64,000 nt of DNA from Pseudomonas viridiflava (GCF_900580675.1 NZ_UTBG01000176.1:1-64000), one strand, 5' to 3'. Counted from the stretch's first letter, positions 50,066 through 59,619 are shown. Numbers and translations are program-made. Notes: generated by a model not told the origin, from the letters alone.

Positions 50066-50908
50066 ATGGATGTGCGTCACCTCAAGGCCTTTCTCGCGGT
50101 GTTCGAAGAGCGCAATATCACCGCCGCCGCGCAGCGTCTGTTTATCAGCCAGCCAACGTTGTCGGTGACCATCAAGCAGCTGGAAGACGAGCTGGGCGTG
50201 GCGCTGTTCGTGCGTCAGCCGCGCGGTGTGGAAGTCAGCGCCGAGGCGCGAGTGCTGTACCCGCAGGCGCGGCGCATGGTCGCCGAGGCGGAAGCCTTGA
50301 GCCGGCTGTTTCGCGGGCGCGAACATCGCATCGCGCTGGAGCTGGGCGTGGAGGGCGATATTGCCGACAGCCAGCTCGAGACTTTCCTGCGCATGGCCCA
50401 CGAAGGGTTACCCGGTTTGTTGCTGACCCTGCAGGAAGGCTGTCAAGGCGACGGGCGCCTGGCCGTGGAGGAAATGTGCTGCGAGGACGAATTGTTTTTG
50501 CCGCTCTGGGAAGAGTCCTACGTGATGGCGCTACCGGCCGCCCATCCCTTGGCACACACCGGCAAAGAGCAGGCCTGGGCGCCGATCGAGGACTGGATCA
50601 CTTGCCCGCAGCACGATTCCCATCAGCGCTTGATGGCGCTGTATGGCCGCTCGCCGCAAGCGGTGGCCGGGCATGCCGGTTCATTGACCCAAGCCCTGCA
50701 CATGGTGGCGGCTGGCGTCGGCGTAGCGATGGTGCCGCAGTCGATGGCGGCCGAGCGGGCCGGCGTGGTGATCCGCGAATGGCACCTTCCGGCACCCACG
50801 CGTCGAGTAGGTTTGTGCTTCGCCGCGCAGGCCCTGGAACGGCCCGCCCTGCGTGCACTGCACGAGTACTTCGAGAACAACCGCCCGCCGCAGATCGCAG
50901 CCGCCTGA
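50066..50908 (+). CDS. LysR-family transcriptional regulator
   Basis: A 280-residue LysR regulator: MDVRHLKAFLAVFEERNITAAAQRLFISQPTLSVTIKQLE is the helix-turn-helix, followed by a co-inducer-binding domain. It contains a Cys-rich patch EEMCCEDELFL near residue 140, which may be a redox or metal site, though that is only a suggestion. Its stop directly abuts the stop of the convergent LysR gene. Likely regulator of the SDR at 49229. Confidence 0.9.
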   Translation: MDVRHLKAFLAVFEERNITAAAQRLFISQPTLSVTIKQLEDELGVALFVRQPRGVEVSAEARVLYPQARRMVAEAEALSRLFRGREHRIALELGVEGDIADSQLETFLRMAHEGLPGLLLTLQEGCQGDGRLAVEEMCCEDELFLPLWEESYVMALPAAHPLAHTGKEQAWAPIEDWITCPQHDSHQRLMALYGRSPQAVAGHAGSLTQALHMVAAGVGVAMVPQSMAAERAGVVIREWHLPAPTRRVGLCFAAQALERPALRALHEYFENNRPPQIAAA

Positions 50909-51763
50909 TCAGTCGAGCATCTGCGCCAGCATCCAGCTGCCCGCCGGGCCCGGCGGATGCTGGCGCGACCACAGTGCATCCACCGCCACCGAGCGCGGCC
51001 AGCTGCGTACGTTCAGCTCAACCAGCCCGGCATTTCCGAAGCGTTCCACCAGCCAGCGCGGCAGCGCCGCCCAGCCGAAACCGAGTTGGGCCATTTCCAT
51101 CAGCATCAGAAAACTCGGCGCCGACCAGACGCGGCCGGCCGGGCGTGTTTCATTCGGGTTGATGATGCTCGCCAGGCGCAGTTCACGGTGTTGCTCCAAC
51201 GCCTGTTGGTCGATGTCCGGCAGGCTGACCAAGGGGTGCGTGGGGGCGACGAACAAGGCGATTTCCGTGCGTTGCGCCACGGGCGCGCGGGTCAGGTCGG
51301 GCGGGTACACCTCCTGGGCCTCGATCAAGGCAATCTGCGCGCGGCCGCTTTGCACCAGGGCGATCAGGTCTTCGCACTCGGCAATCAGCCATTCCAGCTC
51401 CAGGTCCGGGTAGCGCTGTTCGAAGGCCTTGAGGGCCAGCTCGAAACGCTCCGATTGGTAGGTATCGGACATGGCGATACTCAGCTTGGGCTCCAGACCC
51501 TGAGCCAACTGGCTCGCCGCCAGCTCCAGGCGGCTGCTGGCCTCCAGCACCTGCTCGGCGCGTTGCAGCAAGACATGGCCGGCCGGGGTCAGCGTCGGCT
51601 TGCGGCTGCTGCGATCAAACAGCACCACGTCAAGGTCAATTTCCAGGCTCGCCACGGCCGCACTGACGGTGGACTGGCTTTTGCCCAGCTTGCGCGCCGC
51701 CGCCGAAAACGAGCCTTGGGTGGCGGCCTGCACAAACGCCTGCAGCACTTCATTGGAGGCCAT
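50909..51763 (-). CDS. LysR-family transcriptional regulator of the PACE pump
   Basis: A 284-residue LysR regulator with helix-turn-helix AARKLGKSQSTVSAAVASLE at about residues 22-41 and an effector domain. Divergent from the PACE efflux gene (88-base gap), the standard layout for LysR regulators of PACE pumps such as AceR/AceI of Acinetobacter. Stop codon abuts that of the neighbour with no gap. Confidence 0.9.
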   Translation of the reverse strand: MASNEVLQAFVQAATQGSFSAAARKLGKSQSTVSAAVASLEIDLDVVLFDRSSRKPTLTPAGHVLLQRAEQVLEASSRLELAASQLAQGLEPKLSIAMSDTYQSERFELALKAFEQRYPDLELEWLIAECEDLIALVQSGRAQIALIEAQEVYPPDLTRAPVAQRTEIALFVAPTHPLVSLPDIDQQALEQHRELRLASIINPNETRPAGRVWSAPSFLMLMEMAQLGFGWAALPRWLVERFGNAGLVELNVRSWPRSVAVDALWSRQHPPGPAGSWMLAQMLD

Positions 51764-51773
51764 GACTATCGCC

Positions 51774-51810
51774 TTGATCGATGGTTATTGGTTATGAAGT
51801 ATCGATTCAA
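51774..51810. promoter_or_regulatory. Candidate LysR operator (PACE/LysR gap)
   Basis: TTGATCGAT (51774-51782) and ATCGATTCAA (51801-51810) form a near-inverted pair in the gap between regulator and pump genes. Confidence 0.4.
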
Positions 51811-51851
51811 AGGGTAATCATGGCAACCGTCGTCATTCACGGAGCCGGGTT

Positions 51852-52289
51852 ATGACCCCTACCAAGTCGATTACTGAACGCGTTTGCCAAGCCCTGGGTT
51901 TTGAAGGCCTGGCCCTGTTGATCTGTACCCCATTGCTGGTGTGGATCACCGGCCGGCCCGCCCTGGAAATGGGCGCGGTAACGCTGGGGCTCAGCCTTCT
52001 GGCGCTGACCTGGAACATCATTTTCAACAGCTTGTTTGATCGCCTCACCGTGCGCCTGAACTTGTCCGGTGGTGCCTGGACCCGCGTGTTGCACGCGCTG
52101 ATGTTTGAAGGCGGGCTGATTATCGTCGCCGTACCCTTGATTGCCGCGTGGCTGAAGATCAGCCTGACGCAGGCGTTTATGCTCGACATCGGCGTGTTGC
52201 TGTTTTTCCTGCCGTACACCTATGTGTATCACTGGGGGTATGACGTGTTGCGGGAAAAAATCCTGCAGCGTCGAGCACTCGCTTTATAG
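51852..52289 (+). CDS. PACE-family (AceI-like) efflux pump
   Basis: A 145-residue inner-membrane protein made of two tandem bacterial transmembrane-pair domains, four helices in all. Conserved motifs: RVCQALGFEGLALLI with the membrane Glu in helix 1, LTWNIIFNSLFDR after helix 2, RVLHALMFEGGLII in helix 3 and PYTYVYHWGYDVLRE at the end. PACE pumps export biocides such as chlorhexidine and, naturally, polyamines. Controlled by the divergent LysR gene. Confidence 0.92.
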   Translation: MTPTKSITERVCQALGFEGLALLICTPLLVWITGRPALEMGAVTLGLSLLALTWNIIFNSLFDRLTVRLNLSGGAWTRVLHALMFEGGLIIVAVPLIAAWLKISLTQAFMLDIGVLLFFLPYTYVYHWGYDVLREKILQRRALAL

Positions 52290-52333
52290 GCGCAGACTAG
52301 CCGGCGATTGCAACGCCGGCTATTACTGAGTAC

Positions 52334-53092
52334 CTACAGAAACATGCCGCCCGAGGCCTCGATGCGCTGCCCGGTGATCCAGTTGCTGCCATCGGCCAGC
52401 AAGGTCGAAATCGCCCCGCCGATGTCGTCCGGCAAGCCGGCGCGGCCCAGGGCTGTGTTGTTGGCGACCATGGCATTCAAACCCGGATTGTCGCGCACGG
52501 CGCCGCCACTGAAGTCAGTGGCAATCGCGCCCGGCGCCAGGGTATTCACGGTGATCCCGCGCGGGCCCAACTCCTTGGCCTGGTAACGCGACAGCACTTC
52601 CACTGCGCCTTTCATCGAGGCATACGCCGCATACCCCGGCAGGCTGAACCGCGCCAGGCCGCTGGAGATATTGATAATGCGCCCGCCATCGCTGATCAGC
52701 GGCAGCAGTTTTTGCGTGAGGAAAAACGGCGCCTTGAAGTGGATGGCGACCAGGCGGTCGAACTGTTCTTCAGTGGTGTCGGCAAAGCTGGCGTGGGCGC
52801 CGATGCCGGCGTTGTTGATCAGAAAGTTGAAGTGATCCTGTGCGAACACATCCTTGAGCAGCGCGGCAATTTCGCCGACGAAGTCAGTGAAGGTATCGCT
52901 TTGGCTCACGTCGAGTTGCAGCATGGCGGCGCGGCCACCCAGTGCTTCTACCTGTTCGACGACCGCCTGCGCTTCGGCCGCTGCGCTGTGGTAAGTGCCG
53001 ATGATGTCGACGCCCTGTGCCGCCAGGTGCAGCGCGGCGCTTTTGCCCAGGCCGCGGCTGGCGCCGGTGATAAGTGCGATTTTACGGGTCAT
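52334..53092 (-). CDS. Short-chain dehydrogenase/reductase
   Basis: A 252-residue classical SDR: TGASRGLGKS (residues 9-18), NNAG near 91, catalytic Ser in INISSG and YxxxK in YAASMKG (YASMK) near 158. The segment LAPGAIATDFSGG is typical of the 3-oxoacyl-reductase-like group. Divergent from the LysR gene at 53198 (105-base gap), its likely regulator. Confidence 0.92.
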   Translation of the reverse strand: MTRKIALITGASRGLGKSAALHLAAQGVDIIGTYHSAAAEAQAVVEQVEALGGRAAMLQLDVSQSDTFTDFVGEIAALLKDVFAQDHFNFLINNAGIGAHASFADTTEEQFDRLVAIHFKAPFFLTQKLLPLISDGGRIINISSGLARFSLPGYAAYASMKGAVEVLSRYQAKELGPRGITVNTLAPGAIATDFSGGAVRDNPGLNAMVANNTALGRAGLPDDIGGAISTLLADGSNWITGQRIEASGGMFL

Positions 53093-53134
53093 GGTGCAGT
53101 CCTCTGATGTGATCGTGGGATTGAGTGTATTTGT

Positions 53135-53176
53135 CCGGTGATAACGTGATAAACAGGGCAGTATCGGAATCACTGG
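53135..53176. promoter_or_regulatory. Candidate LysR operator (second SDR/LysR gap)
   Basis: CCGGTGAT (53135-53142) and ATCACTGG (53169-53176) form an inverted pair with one mismatch between the divergent genes. Confidence 0.35.
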
Positions 53177-53197
53177 CCGGATAAGGCGAACAATCCC

Positions 53198-54094
53198 ATG
53201 AACAAGCTGGAGCTGCTGCGCACCTTTGTGCGCGTGACCGAACTGTCGAGTTTCACGCAAGCGGGTGAGAGCCTCGGCCTGCCGCGTTCCACCGTGTCCG
53301 AGCATGTGCAGGCACTCGAAGAACTGCTCGGCGCGCGCCTGTTGCAGCGCACCACGCGCAGGGTGCAGGCCACCCAGGACGGGCGTGTGCTGTATGAACG
53401 CAGCAAGGATCTGCTCGCGCACATGGAAGAGCTCGAAGGGCTGTTCCGCCAGGATGAAGCGCAACTTGCCGGGCGCATTCGCGTGGACATGCCCAATGTG
53501 ATGGCGCGGGATTTGATCCTGCCGCGCCTGCCGGAATTCATGCAGGCCCATCCGTTGATCGAGCTGGAAATCAGCACCACCGACCGCCAGGTCGACCTGC
53601 TGGCCGAAGGTTTTGACTGCGTGCTGCGGGTCGGCGCGCAGCCCGACCAGTCGGTGGTGGCGCGGCTGCTGTGCAGCATGCCGATGATCAACTGCGTCAG
53701 CGCCGGGTATGTGCAGCGTTATGGCACGCCCGAGACCCTGGCCGATCTGGCCAACCACCAGTTGGTGCATTACGTGCGCCCGTTGGGCTCACGTTCGGCG
53801 GGCTTCGAATACCAGCAGGGCAACAAGGTGCACCGCGTGCCAATGGCCGGGCGGGTTACGGTCAACAGCACCGATGCGTATAAATCGGCGTGCCTGGGCG
53901 GGTTCGGGATTACCCAGGTGCCGGTCCTGGGGATTCGCGACCTGCTGGCCAGCGGCGAACTGGTGGCGGTGCTGCCCGACTACCCGGCGCCCGCGCTCGA
54001 CGTGTCCTTGCTCTACGCCGGTCAACGGCACTTGCCGCAGCGCGTGCGGGTGTTCATGGATTGGCTGGCCGGCATCGTGCAATCGCGGCTCTAA
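53198..54094 (+). CDS. LysR-family transcriptional regulator
   Basis: A 298-residue LysR regulator of the CrgA/DmlR-like branch (MNKLELLRTFVRVTELSSFTQAGESLGLPRSTVSEHVQALEELLGARLL). The GLPRSTVS helix is characteristic of that branch, which often controls an adjacent SDR. Its last four bases overlap the end of the convergent LysR gene. Confidence 0.92.
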   Translation: MNKLELLRTFVRVTELSSFTQAGESLGLPRSTVSEHVQALEELLGARLLQRTTRRVQATQDGRVLYERSKDLLAHMEELEGLFRQDEAQLAGRIRVDMPNVMARDLILPRLPEFMQAHPLIELEISTTDRQVDLLAEGFDCVLRVGAQPDQSVVARLLCSMPMINCVSAGYVQRYGTPETLADLANHQLVHYVRPLGSRSAGFEYQQGNKVHRVPMAGRVTVNSTDAYKSACLGGFGITQVPVLGIRDLLASGELVAVLPDYPAPALDVSLLYAGQRHLPQRVRVFMDWLAGIVQSRL

Positions 54095-55008
54095 CGGCGA
54101 GCCGACAACTGCTGCGGCGCCAGGAACGCGTCGTGGAAGTAATCCCGGAACGCCTGCATCGCCGGAGTAAACGCGCGCTCGCGGTGCCAGGCCAGGCCGA
54201 CGCTCATGGGCGTCACCGGGTCGGTCACGGTCAGGGTTTCGATGCGCTTGCCTTCCAAAGACCAGGGCCGGTGCACCAGGTCTGACAGAATCGCCACGCC
54301 ACTGCCGTTGGCGACCATGCTGCGCACCGCCTCCACTGAACTGGTGCGCAGCCTGACGTTGGGCGCCTGGCCGGCTTGCTCCCAATAGCGCATCGCGCTG
54401 TGCTCGGCCTCGTCGACGGTGAGCAGGATGTAAGGCTCCTGCGCCACATCCGCCAGGCTGACCGCGCCGCGTTCGCACAGCGGGTGATGGCTGGGCAGCC
54501 ACAAGCGACGTTCCGAATTAAACAGAATTTCAGAGACGATAGCCGCGTGGGTGAGGTTGGCGGTGAGCACCACGGCCATGTCGAACTGGCCGTCGAGCAA
54601 ACCCTGTTCGATGGCCTGGCGCTCCTGCTCGAACACCTCGATGCTCACGTCCGGGTGCCAGTGCTCCATGCGCTGCAAGTGGTGGGGCAGGAAATAACCC
54701 AGCACCGTGTAGCTGGCCGCCAGGCGCAGTACGCCGCTGGCGCGGTAGTCGGGCAACGGGCTGTTCAGCGCGTCGTCCACGCTGCGCAGGATCACATAGG
54801 CGCGGTTGAGAAAATGCCGCCCGGCATCGGTCAGGCTCATGCCCTGGGCCGAACGCACAAACAGCTGCACGCCGAGCATCGCCTCCAATTCCTTGATGGC
54901 CGTGGTCACCGCCGATTGGGAGATGTTCAGGTGAATCGCCGCCTGGGAAATCTGGCCGATTTCAGCGGTGGCGACGAAATAGCGGATTTGGCGCAGGGTC
55001 AGGGACAT
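54091..55008 (-). CDS. LysR-family regulator of the pxp operon
   Basis: A 305-residue LysR regulator ([42 protein letters not shown]). It is divergent from pxpABC across 103 bases that contain a 13-bp palindrome, so it is probably their activator. The effector could be 5-oxoproline, which is inference. Tail-to-tail overlap of four bases with the preceding LysR gene. Confidence 0.9.
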   Translation of the reverse strand: MSLTLRQIRYFVATAEIGQISQAAIHLNISQSAVTTAIKELEAMLGVQLFVRSAQGMSLTDAGRHFLNRAYVILRSVDDALNSPLPDYRASGVLRLAASYTVLGYFLPHHLQRMEHWHPDVSIEVFEQERQAIEQGLLDGQFDMAVVLTANLTHAAIVSEILFNSERRLWLPSHHPLCERGAVSLADVAQEPYILLTVDEAEHSAMRYWEQAGQAPNVRLRTSSVEAVRSMVANGSGVAILSDLVHRPWSLEGKRIETLTVTDPVTPMSVGLAWHRERAFTPAMQAFRDYFHDAFLAPQQLSARR

Positions 55009-55028
55009 GGCTCTATCTGTTTTTCAGA

Positions 55029-55041
55029 AGATGGGCCATCT
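55029..55041. promoter_or_regulatory. Candidate operator of the pxp operon
   Basis: AGATGG-G-CCATCT, a perfect inverted repeat in the gap between the LysR gene and pxpA. Confidence 0.45.
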
Positions 55042-55111
55042 GATAATAGATCTTCCCAAGGGGTCAAGCCCCGGCCTACTTTCCAGCATCACCTTTGGCG
55101 GAGCGACCTCG

Positions 55112-55870
55112 ATGCAGGCAGTGGATTTCAACTCGGACATGGGCGAAGGCTTCGGCCCCTGGACCATCGGCGATGGCGTCGACGCGGAGCTGATGGCCTA
55201 CATCAGCTCGGCCAATATCGCCACCGGCTTTCATGCCGGTGACCCCGGCACCATGCGCCGCACCGTCGCGCGCGCCAAGCAACTGGGCGTGGCCATTGGC
55301 GCGCATCCGGGCTTTCGCGACCTGGTTGGCTTTGGCCGTCGGCATATCAACGCGCCCGCCCAGGAACTGGTGGACGACATGCTCTACCAGCTCGGCGCCC
55401 TGCGTGAAATCGCCCGCGCCCAAGGCGTGACCCTGCAACACATCAAGCCCCATGGCGCGCTGTATATGCACTTGGCCCGCGACGAAGAAGCAGCGCGGCT
55501 GCTGGTGCAAAACCTGCAAATCATTGAGCCGACACTGCTGCTGTATTGCATGCCCAACTCGGTGATCTGGCGGGTGGCCAAGGAGCTCGGGCAACCGGTG
55601 GTGCGCGAGTTTTACGCCGACCGTGAGTACGATCTGACCGGCTCAATTGTGTTTACGCGCACTGTGCGGGCGCTTGATCCTGCAACGGTTGCGGCGCGTG
55701 TCCTACGCGCGTGTCAGACCGGGCTGGTGCGCACCGTAGAAGGCGAAGACCTGTTTATCGAATTCGATTCCATCTGCCTGCACAGCGACACCCCGGGTGC
55801 GCTGGAGTTGGTGGAAGCTACCCGTGAAGCCCTGGACAAGGCCGGCATTGACGTCAAAACCGCACAATAA
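55112..55870 (+). CDS. pxpA: 5-oxoprolinase subunit A
   Basis: A 252-residue LamB/YcsF-family protein, subunit of the PxpABC 5-oxoprolinase that hydrolyses pyroglutamate to glutamate using ATP. Family motifs: [11 protein letters not shown] at residues 4-14, [15 protein letters not shown] near 33, and [13 protein letters not shown] near 106. ATG 55112 follows GGAG by eight bases; the earlier in-frame start lies in the LysR gene overlap and is rejected. First gene of pxpABC. Confidence 0.94.
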   Translation: MQAVDFNSDMGEGFGPWTIGDGVDAELMAYISSANIATGFHAGDPGTMRRTVARAKQLGVAIGAHPGFRDLVGFGRRHINAPAQELVDDMLYQLGALREIARAQGVTLQHIKPHGALYMHLARDEEAARLLVQNLQIIEPTLLLYCMPNSVIWRVAKELGQPVVREFYADREYDLTGSIVFTRTVRALDPATVAARVLRACQTGLVRTVEGEDLFIEFDSICLHSDTPGALELVEATREALDKAGIDVKTAQ

Positions 55871-55930
55871 AAAACACTGCAACATCACTTTTTTGCCTGC
55901 CTTTCTACAATGATTCCAAGAGGAACAGAC

Positions 55931-56809
55931 ATGGCTGAAACGACCCCCATCCGCTACAGCTTCGGCGCTGATGAACACCTGTTTGCCGAGGTCAGTGACA
56001 GCATGTCCCTGGAGGCCTTTTTCAAAGGCATGGCCGTGACCCGCGCCTTAGAGCGCCTGGCGTTGGACGGTGTGCTGGATGTGTGCCTGGCCAATGCGTC
56101 ATTTCAGATTCGCTTCGATCCGGACCGCATTGCGCCGCATGTGCTGCTCGACGCGGTGCAAAGCGCCGAAGCCCAGGCCGTGGCCGAACGCACCTTGCAC
56201 ACGCGCATCATCGAGATTCCGGTGCTCTATAACGACCCCTGGACCCATGAAACCCTGATGCGTTTTCGCGACCGCCATCAAGACCCCACGGGTACGGATC
56301 TGGAGTACGCGGCGCGCATCAATGGCCTGGCGGATGTGGAGGCGTTTATCGCCGCCCACAGTGGCGCGCCATGGTTTGTGTCGATGGTCGGGTTTGTCGC
56401 GGGCTTGCCGTTCATGTTCCAGATGGTCGAGCGCGAACGGCAATTGCAGGTGCCCAAGTACCTGCGCCCGCGCACCGACACGCCGAAACTCACCCTCGGC
56501 CATGGCGGCTGCTTCGGTTGCATCTACTCGGTACGCGGCGCCGGTGGTTACCAGATGTTTGGCGTGACCCCGGCACCGATCTACGACCCGGCGCAGCAGT
56601 TGGCGTACCTCAAGGAACACATGGTGTTCTTCCGCCCGGGTGACATCGTGCAGTTCAAGCCGATGGATCGCGACGCCTACGACCTGGCGGTTGCCGAAGT
56701 GGACGCAGGACGTTTCGACCTGCGCATCCGCCCGGTGGAATTTTCCCTCGACGCGTTTCGCGCCGACCCTATCGGCTACCCGAAAACCCTGCAGGAGGCG
56801 CTGGCATGA
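55931..56809 (+). CDS. pxpB: 5-oxoprolinase subunit B
   Basis: A 292-residue KipI/allophanate hydrolase subunit 1-type protein. Motifs: FVAGLPFMFQMV near residue 155 and SVRGAGGYQMFGVTPAPIYDP near 205. It is longer at the N-terminus than many PxpB proteins. GAGGA precedes the ATG. Its stop overlaps the pxpC ATG (ATGA). Confidence 0.92.
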   Translation: MAETTPIRYSFGADEHLFAEVSDSMSLEAFFKGMAVTRALERLALDGVLDVCLANASFQIRFDPDRIAPHVLLDAVQSAEAQAVAERTLHTRIIEIPVLYNDPWTHETLMRFRDRHQDPTGTDLEYAARINGLADVEAFIAAHSGAPWFVSMVGFVAGLPFMFQMVERERQLQVPKYLRPRTDTPKLTLGHGGCFGCIYSVRGAGGYQMFGVTPAPIYDPAQQLAYLKEHMVFFRPGDIVQFKPMDRDAYDLAVAEVDAGRFDLRIRPVEFSLDAFRADPIGYPKTLQEALA

Positions 56810-57777
56810 TCAAGGTCCTCAAACCCGGCCTCGCCACCTCCGTGCAAGACCTTGGCCGTGAAGGTTACTACCACCTGGGCATCCCGCCGTCGGGCGCGCT
56901 GGACCAGTACGCACTGAGTGCGGCCAACCATCTGGTGGGCAACCCGGTGGGCGCGGCGGGCCTGGAATGCACTTTGATTGGCCCTGAGCTGGAGTTCCGG
57001 CAGGACGCCCTGGTCGCCCTCAGCGGCGCGCTGATGTCGCCACGCCTGGACGGTGAAGTGGTGCATCAGGACACCGCGTTCCACGTACGCGCCGGGCAGG
57101 TGCTGCGCTTCGAGTTTCCCAGGGCCGGCGCGCGCACTTACCTCGCGGTGGCCGGCGGCATCGACGTACCGCTGGTGCTCGGCAGCCGCTCGACTTACAC
57201 CCTCGGCGCGCTCGGTGGGTTTCACGGGCGGCGCTTGCAGGAGGGTGATGAGTTGCCGATCGGCACGGCCGGCAGTGCAGGTTGCGCGGGCAACAGCTTG
57301 CCGATGGCGTTGCGCCGCTCCGTCGGCGGCGACGTGACCCTGCGGGTAGTGCCGGGGCTGTATTACGAGCGACTGACTGACGGCGCCAAAAGCAGCTTTT
57401 TTGCCGAGCCGTGGACGGTGGGGTCCGAGGCCGACCGTATCGGCTATCGCTTCAAGGGCGGCAGCGCGCTGAGCTTTCAGCCACGTGAGCAGCCCTTCGG
57501 CGCGGGTTCGGACCCCTCGAATATCGTCGACAGTTGCTACCCGATCGGCTCGATCCAAGTGCCTGCAGGGCTTGAGCCGATTGTGCTGCACCGGGATGCG
57601 GTGTCGGGCGGCGGGTACGCGATGATTGGCACGGTGATCAGTGCCGATCTGGATTTGATCGGGCAGATGCAACCGAATCAGCGGGCGGGGTTTGTGGCGG
57701 TGACGCTCGAAGATGCGCTGGAGGCGCGGCGGGTCTACAAGAAGCGCCTGAAAGCCATGGCCGGGCTTTTTAACTGA
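56806..57777 (+). CDS. pxpC: 5-oxoprolinase subunit C
   Basis: A 323-residue KipA/allophanate hydrolase subunit 2-type protein. It begins MIKVLKPGLATSVQDLGREGYYHLGIPPSGALDQ, the diagnostic start of the family, and has PSNIVDSCYPIGSIQVPAGLEP near residue 230. The four-base overlap with pxpB shows coupling. Completes the enzyme. Confidence 0.94.
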   Translation: MIKVLKPGLATSVQDLGREGYYHLGIPPSGALDQYALSAANHLVGNPVGAAGLECTLIGPELEFRQDALVALSGALMSPRLDGEVVHQDTAFHVRAGQVLRFEFPRAGARTYLAVAGGIDVPLVLGSRSTYTLGALGGFHGRRLQEGDELPIGTAGSAGCAGNSLPMALRRSVGGDVTLRVVPGLYYERLTDGAKSSFFAEPWTVGSEADRIGYRFKGGSALSFQPREQPFGAGSDPSNIVDSCYPIGSIQVPAGLEPIVLHRDAVSGGGYAMIGTVISADLDLIGQMQPNQRAGFVAVTLEDALEARRVYKKRLKAMAGLFN

Positions 57778-57794
57778 AGCACTGCAAAACCTAA

Positions 57795-57883
57795 TGTGGG
57801 AGCGGGCTTGCTCGCGAATGCGGAGTATCAGTCGGTGCATCTTTGACTGAACCACCGCATTCGCGAGCAAGCCCGCTCCCACC
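57795..57883. repeat. REPIN-type doublet
   Basis: Complete TGTGGGAGCGGGCTTGCTCG arms. The 39-base interior at 57820-57858 is exactly the reverse complement of the interior of the copy at 9053-9138. It lies between convergent pxpC and the phosphate transporter. Confidence 0.92.
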
Positions 57884-57900
57884 TTTTAATCGAGGGTGGG

Positions 57901-59517
57901 TCAGAACAACTTGGTGAATAACCAGTAGAGGCTGCCCGACAGCAGAATCGCCGCCGGCAACGTCAACACCCAGGCCATCAGCAAGTTACGGATAGTGCGC
58001 ATCTGCAACCCACCGCCATTCGCCACCATGGTCCCCGCCACACCGGACGACAACACATGCGTGGTCGACACCGGCAACCCATACATATCCGCCGCGCCGA
58101 TGGTCAGCATCGCCACCATTTCGGCCGAGGCGCCCTGGGCGTAGGTCAGGTGGGTCTTGCCGATTTTCTCGCCGACCGTCACCACGATGCGCTTCCAGCC
58201 GACCATGGTGCCCAGGCCCAGGGCGATGGCCACGGCGATCTTGACCCACAGCGGAATAAAGCGCGTGGAGCTGTCGATCTGGTCCTTGAACAGCTTGAGC
58301 TTGCCCTGGGTGTCGGCGTCGAAATTGCCGACCTTGCCCTTGTCCATCAAGCGAATGGTTTCGCTGGTCAGGTACATGTCGTTACGCACGTTGCCTACGG
58401 CTTCGGCGGGGACTTTGGCCAGGGAGCCGTAGCCTTTTACTTCATCACCGATATGGCCAGCCAGGGCGGCGAGGGCCGGCACCAATTCCGGGGTGGCTTC
58501 CTTGGTGCGGACGTAGGTCGACAAAATCGGCCGTGGGTCGCCGGGCAAGACTTGCGGGGCGCTTTTCACCAGGGCGGCCTGGGTCACTTCCGCCACGGCG
58601 GCGAACTGCAACGACTGCTCGGCGGGCATGGCGCGGTTCAGTGCGTAGGCCATCGGCAGGGTGCCGACCAGGATCAGCATGATCAGGCCCATGCCTTTCT
58701 GGCCATCGTTGGACCCGTGGGCGAACGACACACCGGTACAAGTGGCGATCAGCATGCCGCGAATCCACCACGGCGGCGGGGTGTCCCCCTTCGGTGCTTT
58801 ATACAGCGCGCGGTTTTTCACAAAGGCGCGCAGGGCCAGCAGCAACATCGCGGCAAAGGCGAAGCCGATCAGCGGCGACAGCAACAGTGCGTAACCGATC
58901 TTGATCGCCTGGCTCCAGTCCACACCGCTGGTGCCGTCACGCCCGTGCATCAAGGCATTGGCCACGCCGACGCCGATGATCGAACCGATCAGGGTATGCG
59001 ACGACGACGCCGGCAAACCCAGCCACCAGGTGCCGAGGTTCCACAGGATCGCGGCAATCAACAAGGCGAAGATCATCGCGAAACCGGCCGATGAACCCAC
59101 CTGCAGAATCAGCTCCACCGGCAGCAGGGCAATGATGCCGAACGCCACTGCACCGCTGGAGAGCAGCACCCCGAGGAAGTTGAAAAAGCCCGACCACACC
59201 ACCGCGAAATGCGGCGGCAGCGAGTTGGTGTAGATCACCGTCGCGACCGCGTTGGCAGTGTCGTGGAAGCCGTTGACGAACTCGAAACCGAGGGCGATCA
59301 ACAGCGCCACACCCAGCAGCAGGAAGGGTGTCCAGGTGGTGACCACCGTGCCCAGCTCGTGCATGTCATGCATCAGGCTGTAGGCGGTAAACAGCAGGCC
59401 CATGGCGAGCACGGCGAAGAAAATGATCACCGTCACCAGGCCGGGTTTCTTGTCCAGCCTGGGTTTGGGGTCGGTGTGTGACGCGGTGGTGGAGGCAGTC
59501 AGGGAAGGGGTGGCCAT
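57901..59517 (-). CDS. PiT-family inorganic phosphate transporter
   Basis: A 538-residue PiT/Pho-4-type symporter. The two PiT repeats are visible: GFEFVNGFHDTANAVATVIYTNSLPP near residue 78 and AEMVAMLTIGAADMYGLPVSTTHVLSSGVAG near 465, each with the Asp and Thr/Ser motifs. Roughly 10-12 helices, with a soluble loop of about 100 residues (330-430) in the middle. It imports phosphate with sodium or protons. Larger than the Escherichia coli PitA (499 residues). Confidence 0.92.
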   Translation of the reverse strand: MATPSLTASTTASHTDPKPRLDKKPGLVTVIIFFAVLAMGLLFTAYSLMHDMHELGTVVTTWTPFLLLGVALLIALGFEFVNGFHDTANAVATVIYTNSLPPHFAVVWSGFFNFLGVLLSSGAVAFGIIALLPVELILQVGSSAGFAMIFALLIAAILWNLGTWWLGLPASSSHTLIGSIIGVGVANALMHGRDGTSGVDWSQAIKIGYALLLSPLIGFAFAAMLLLALRAFVKNRALYKAPKGDTPPPWWIRGMLIATCTGVSFAHGSNDGQKGMGLIMLILVGTLPMAYALNRAMPAEQSLQFAAVAEVTQAALVKSAPQVLPGDPRPILSTYVRTKEATPELVPALAALAGHIGDEVKGYGSLAKVPAEAVGNVRNDMYLTSETIRLMDKGKVGNFDADTQGKLKLFKDQIDSSTRFIPLWVKIAVAIALGLGTMVGWKRIVVTVGEKIGKTHLTYAQGASAEMVAMLTIGAADMYGLPVSTTHVLSSGVAGTMVANGGGLQMRTIRNLLMAWVLTLPAAILLSGSLYWLFTKLF

Positions 59518-59619
59518 GCCGGAGCATCCAGTGTGAGGAGGATGTCGTTCATGATCATTGCAGAATGTTACAGAGATGCTGCGGCAGGTCAGTGTTTAGC
59601 TGATTGGCCGTGCCGCTGG

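Noticed and set aside
9053..57883. CRISPR-like array from the repeated palindromes
   Set aside because: Copies are singletons spaced by kilobases and are inverted doublets, with no regular spacers or cas genes.
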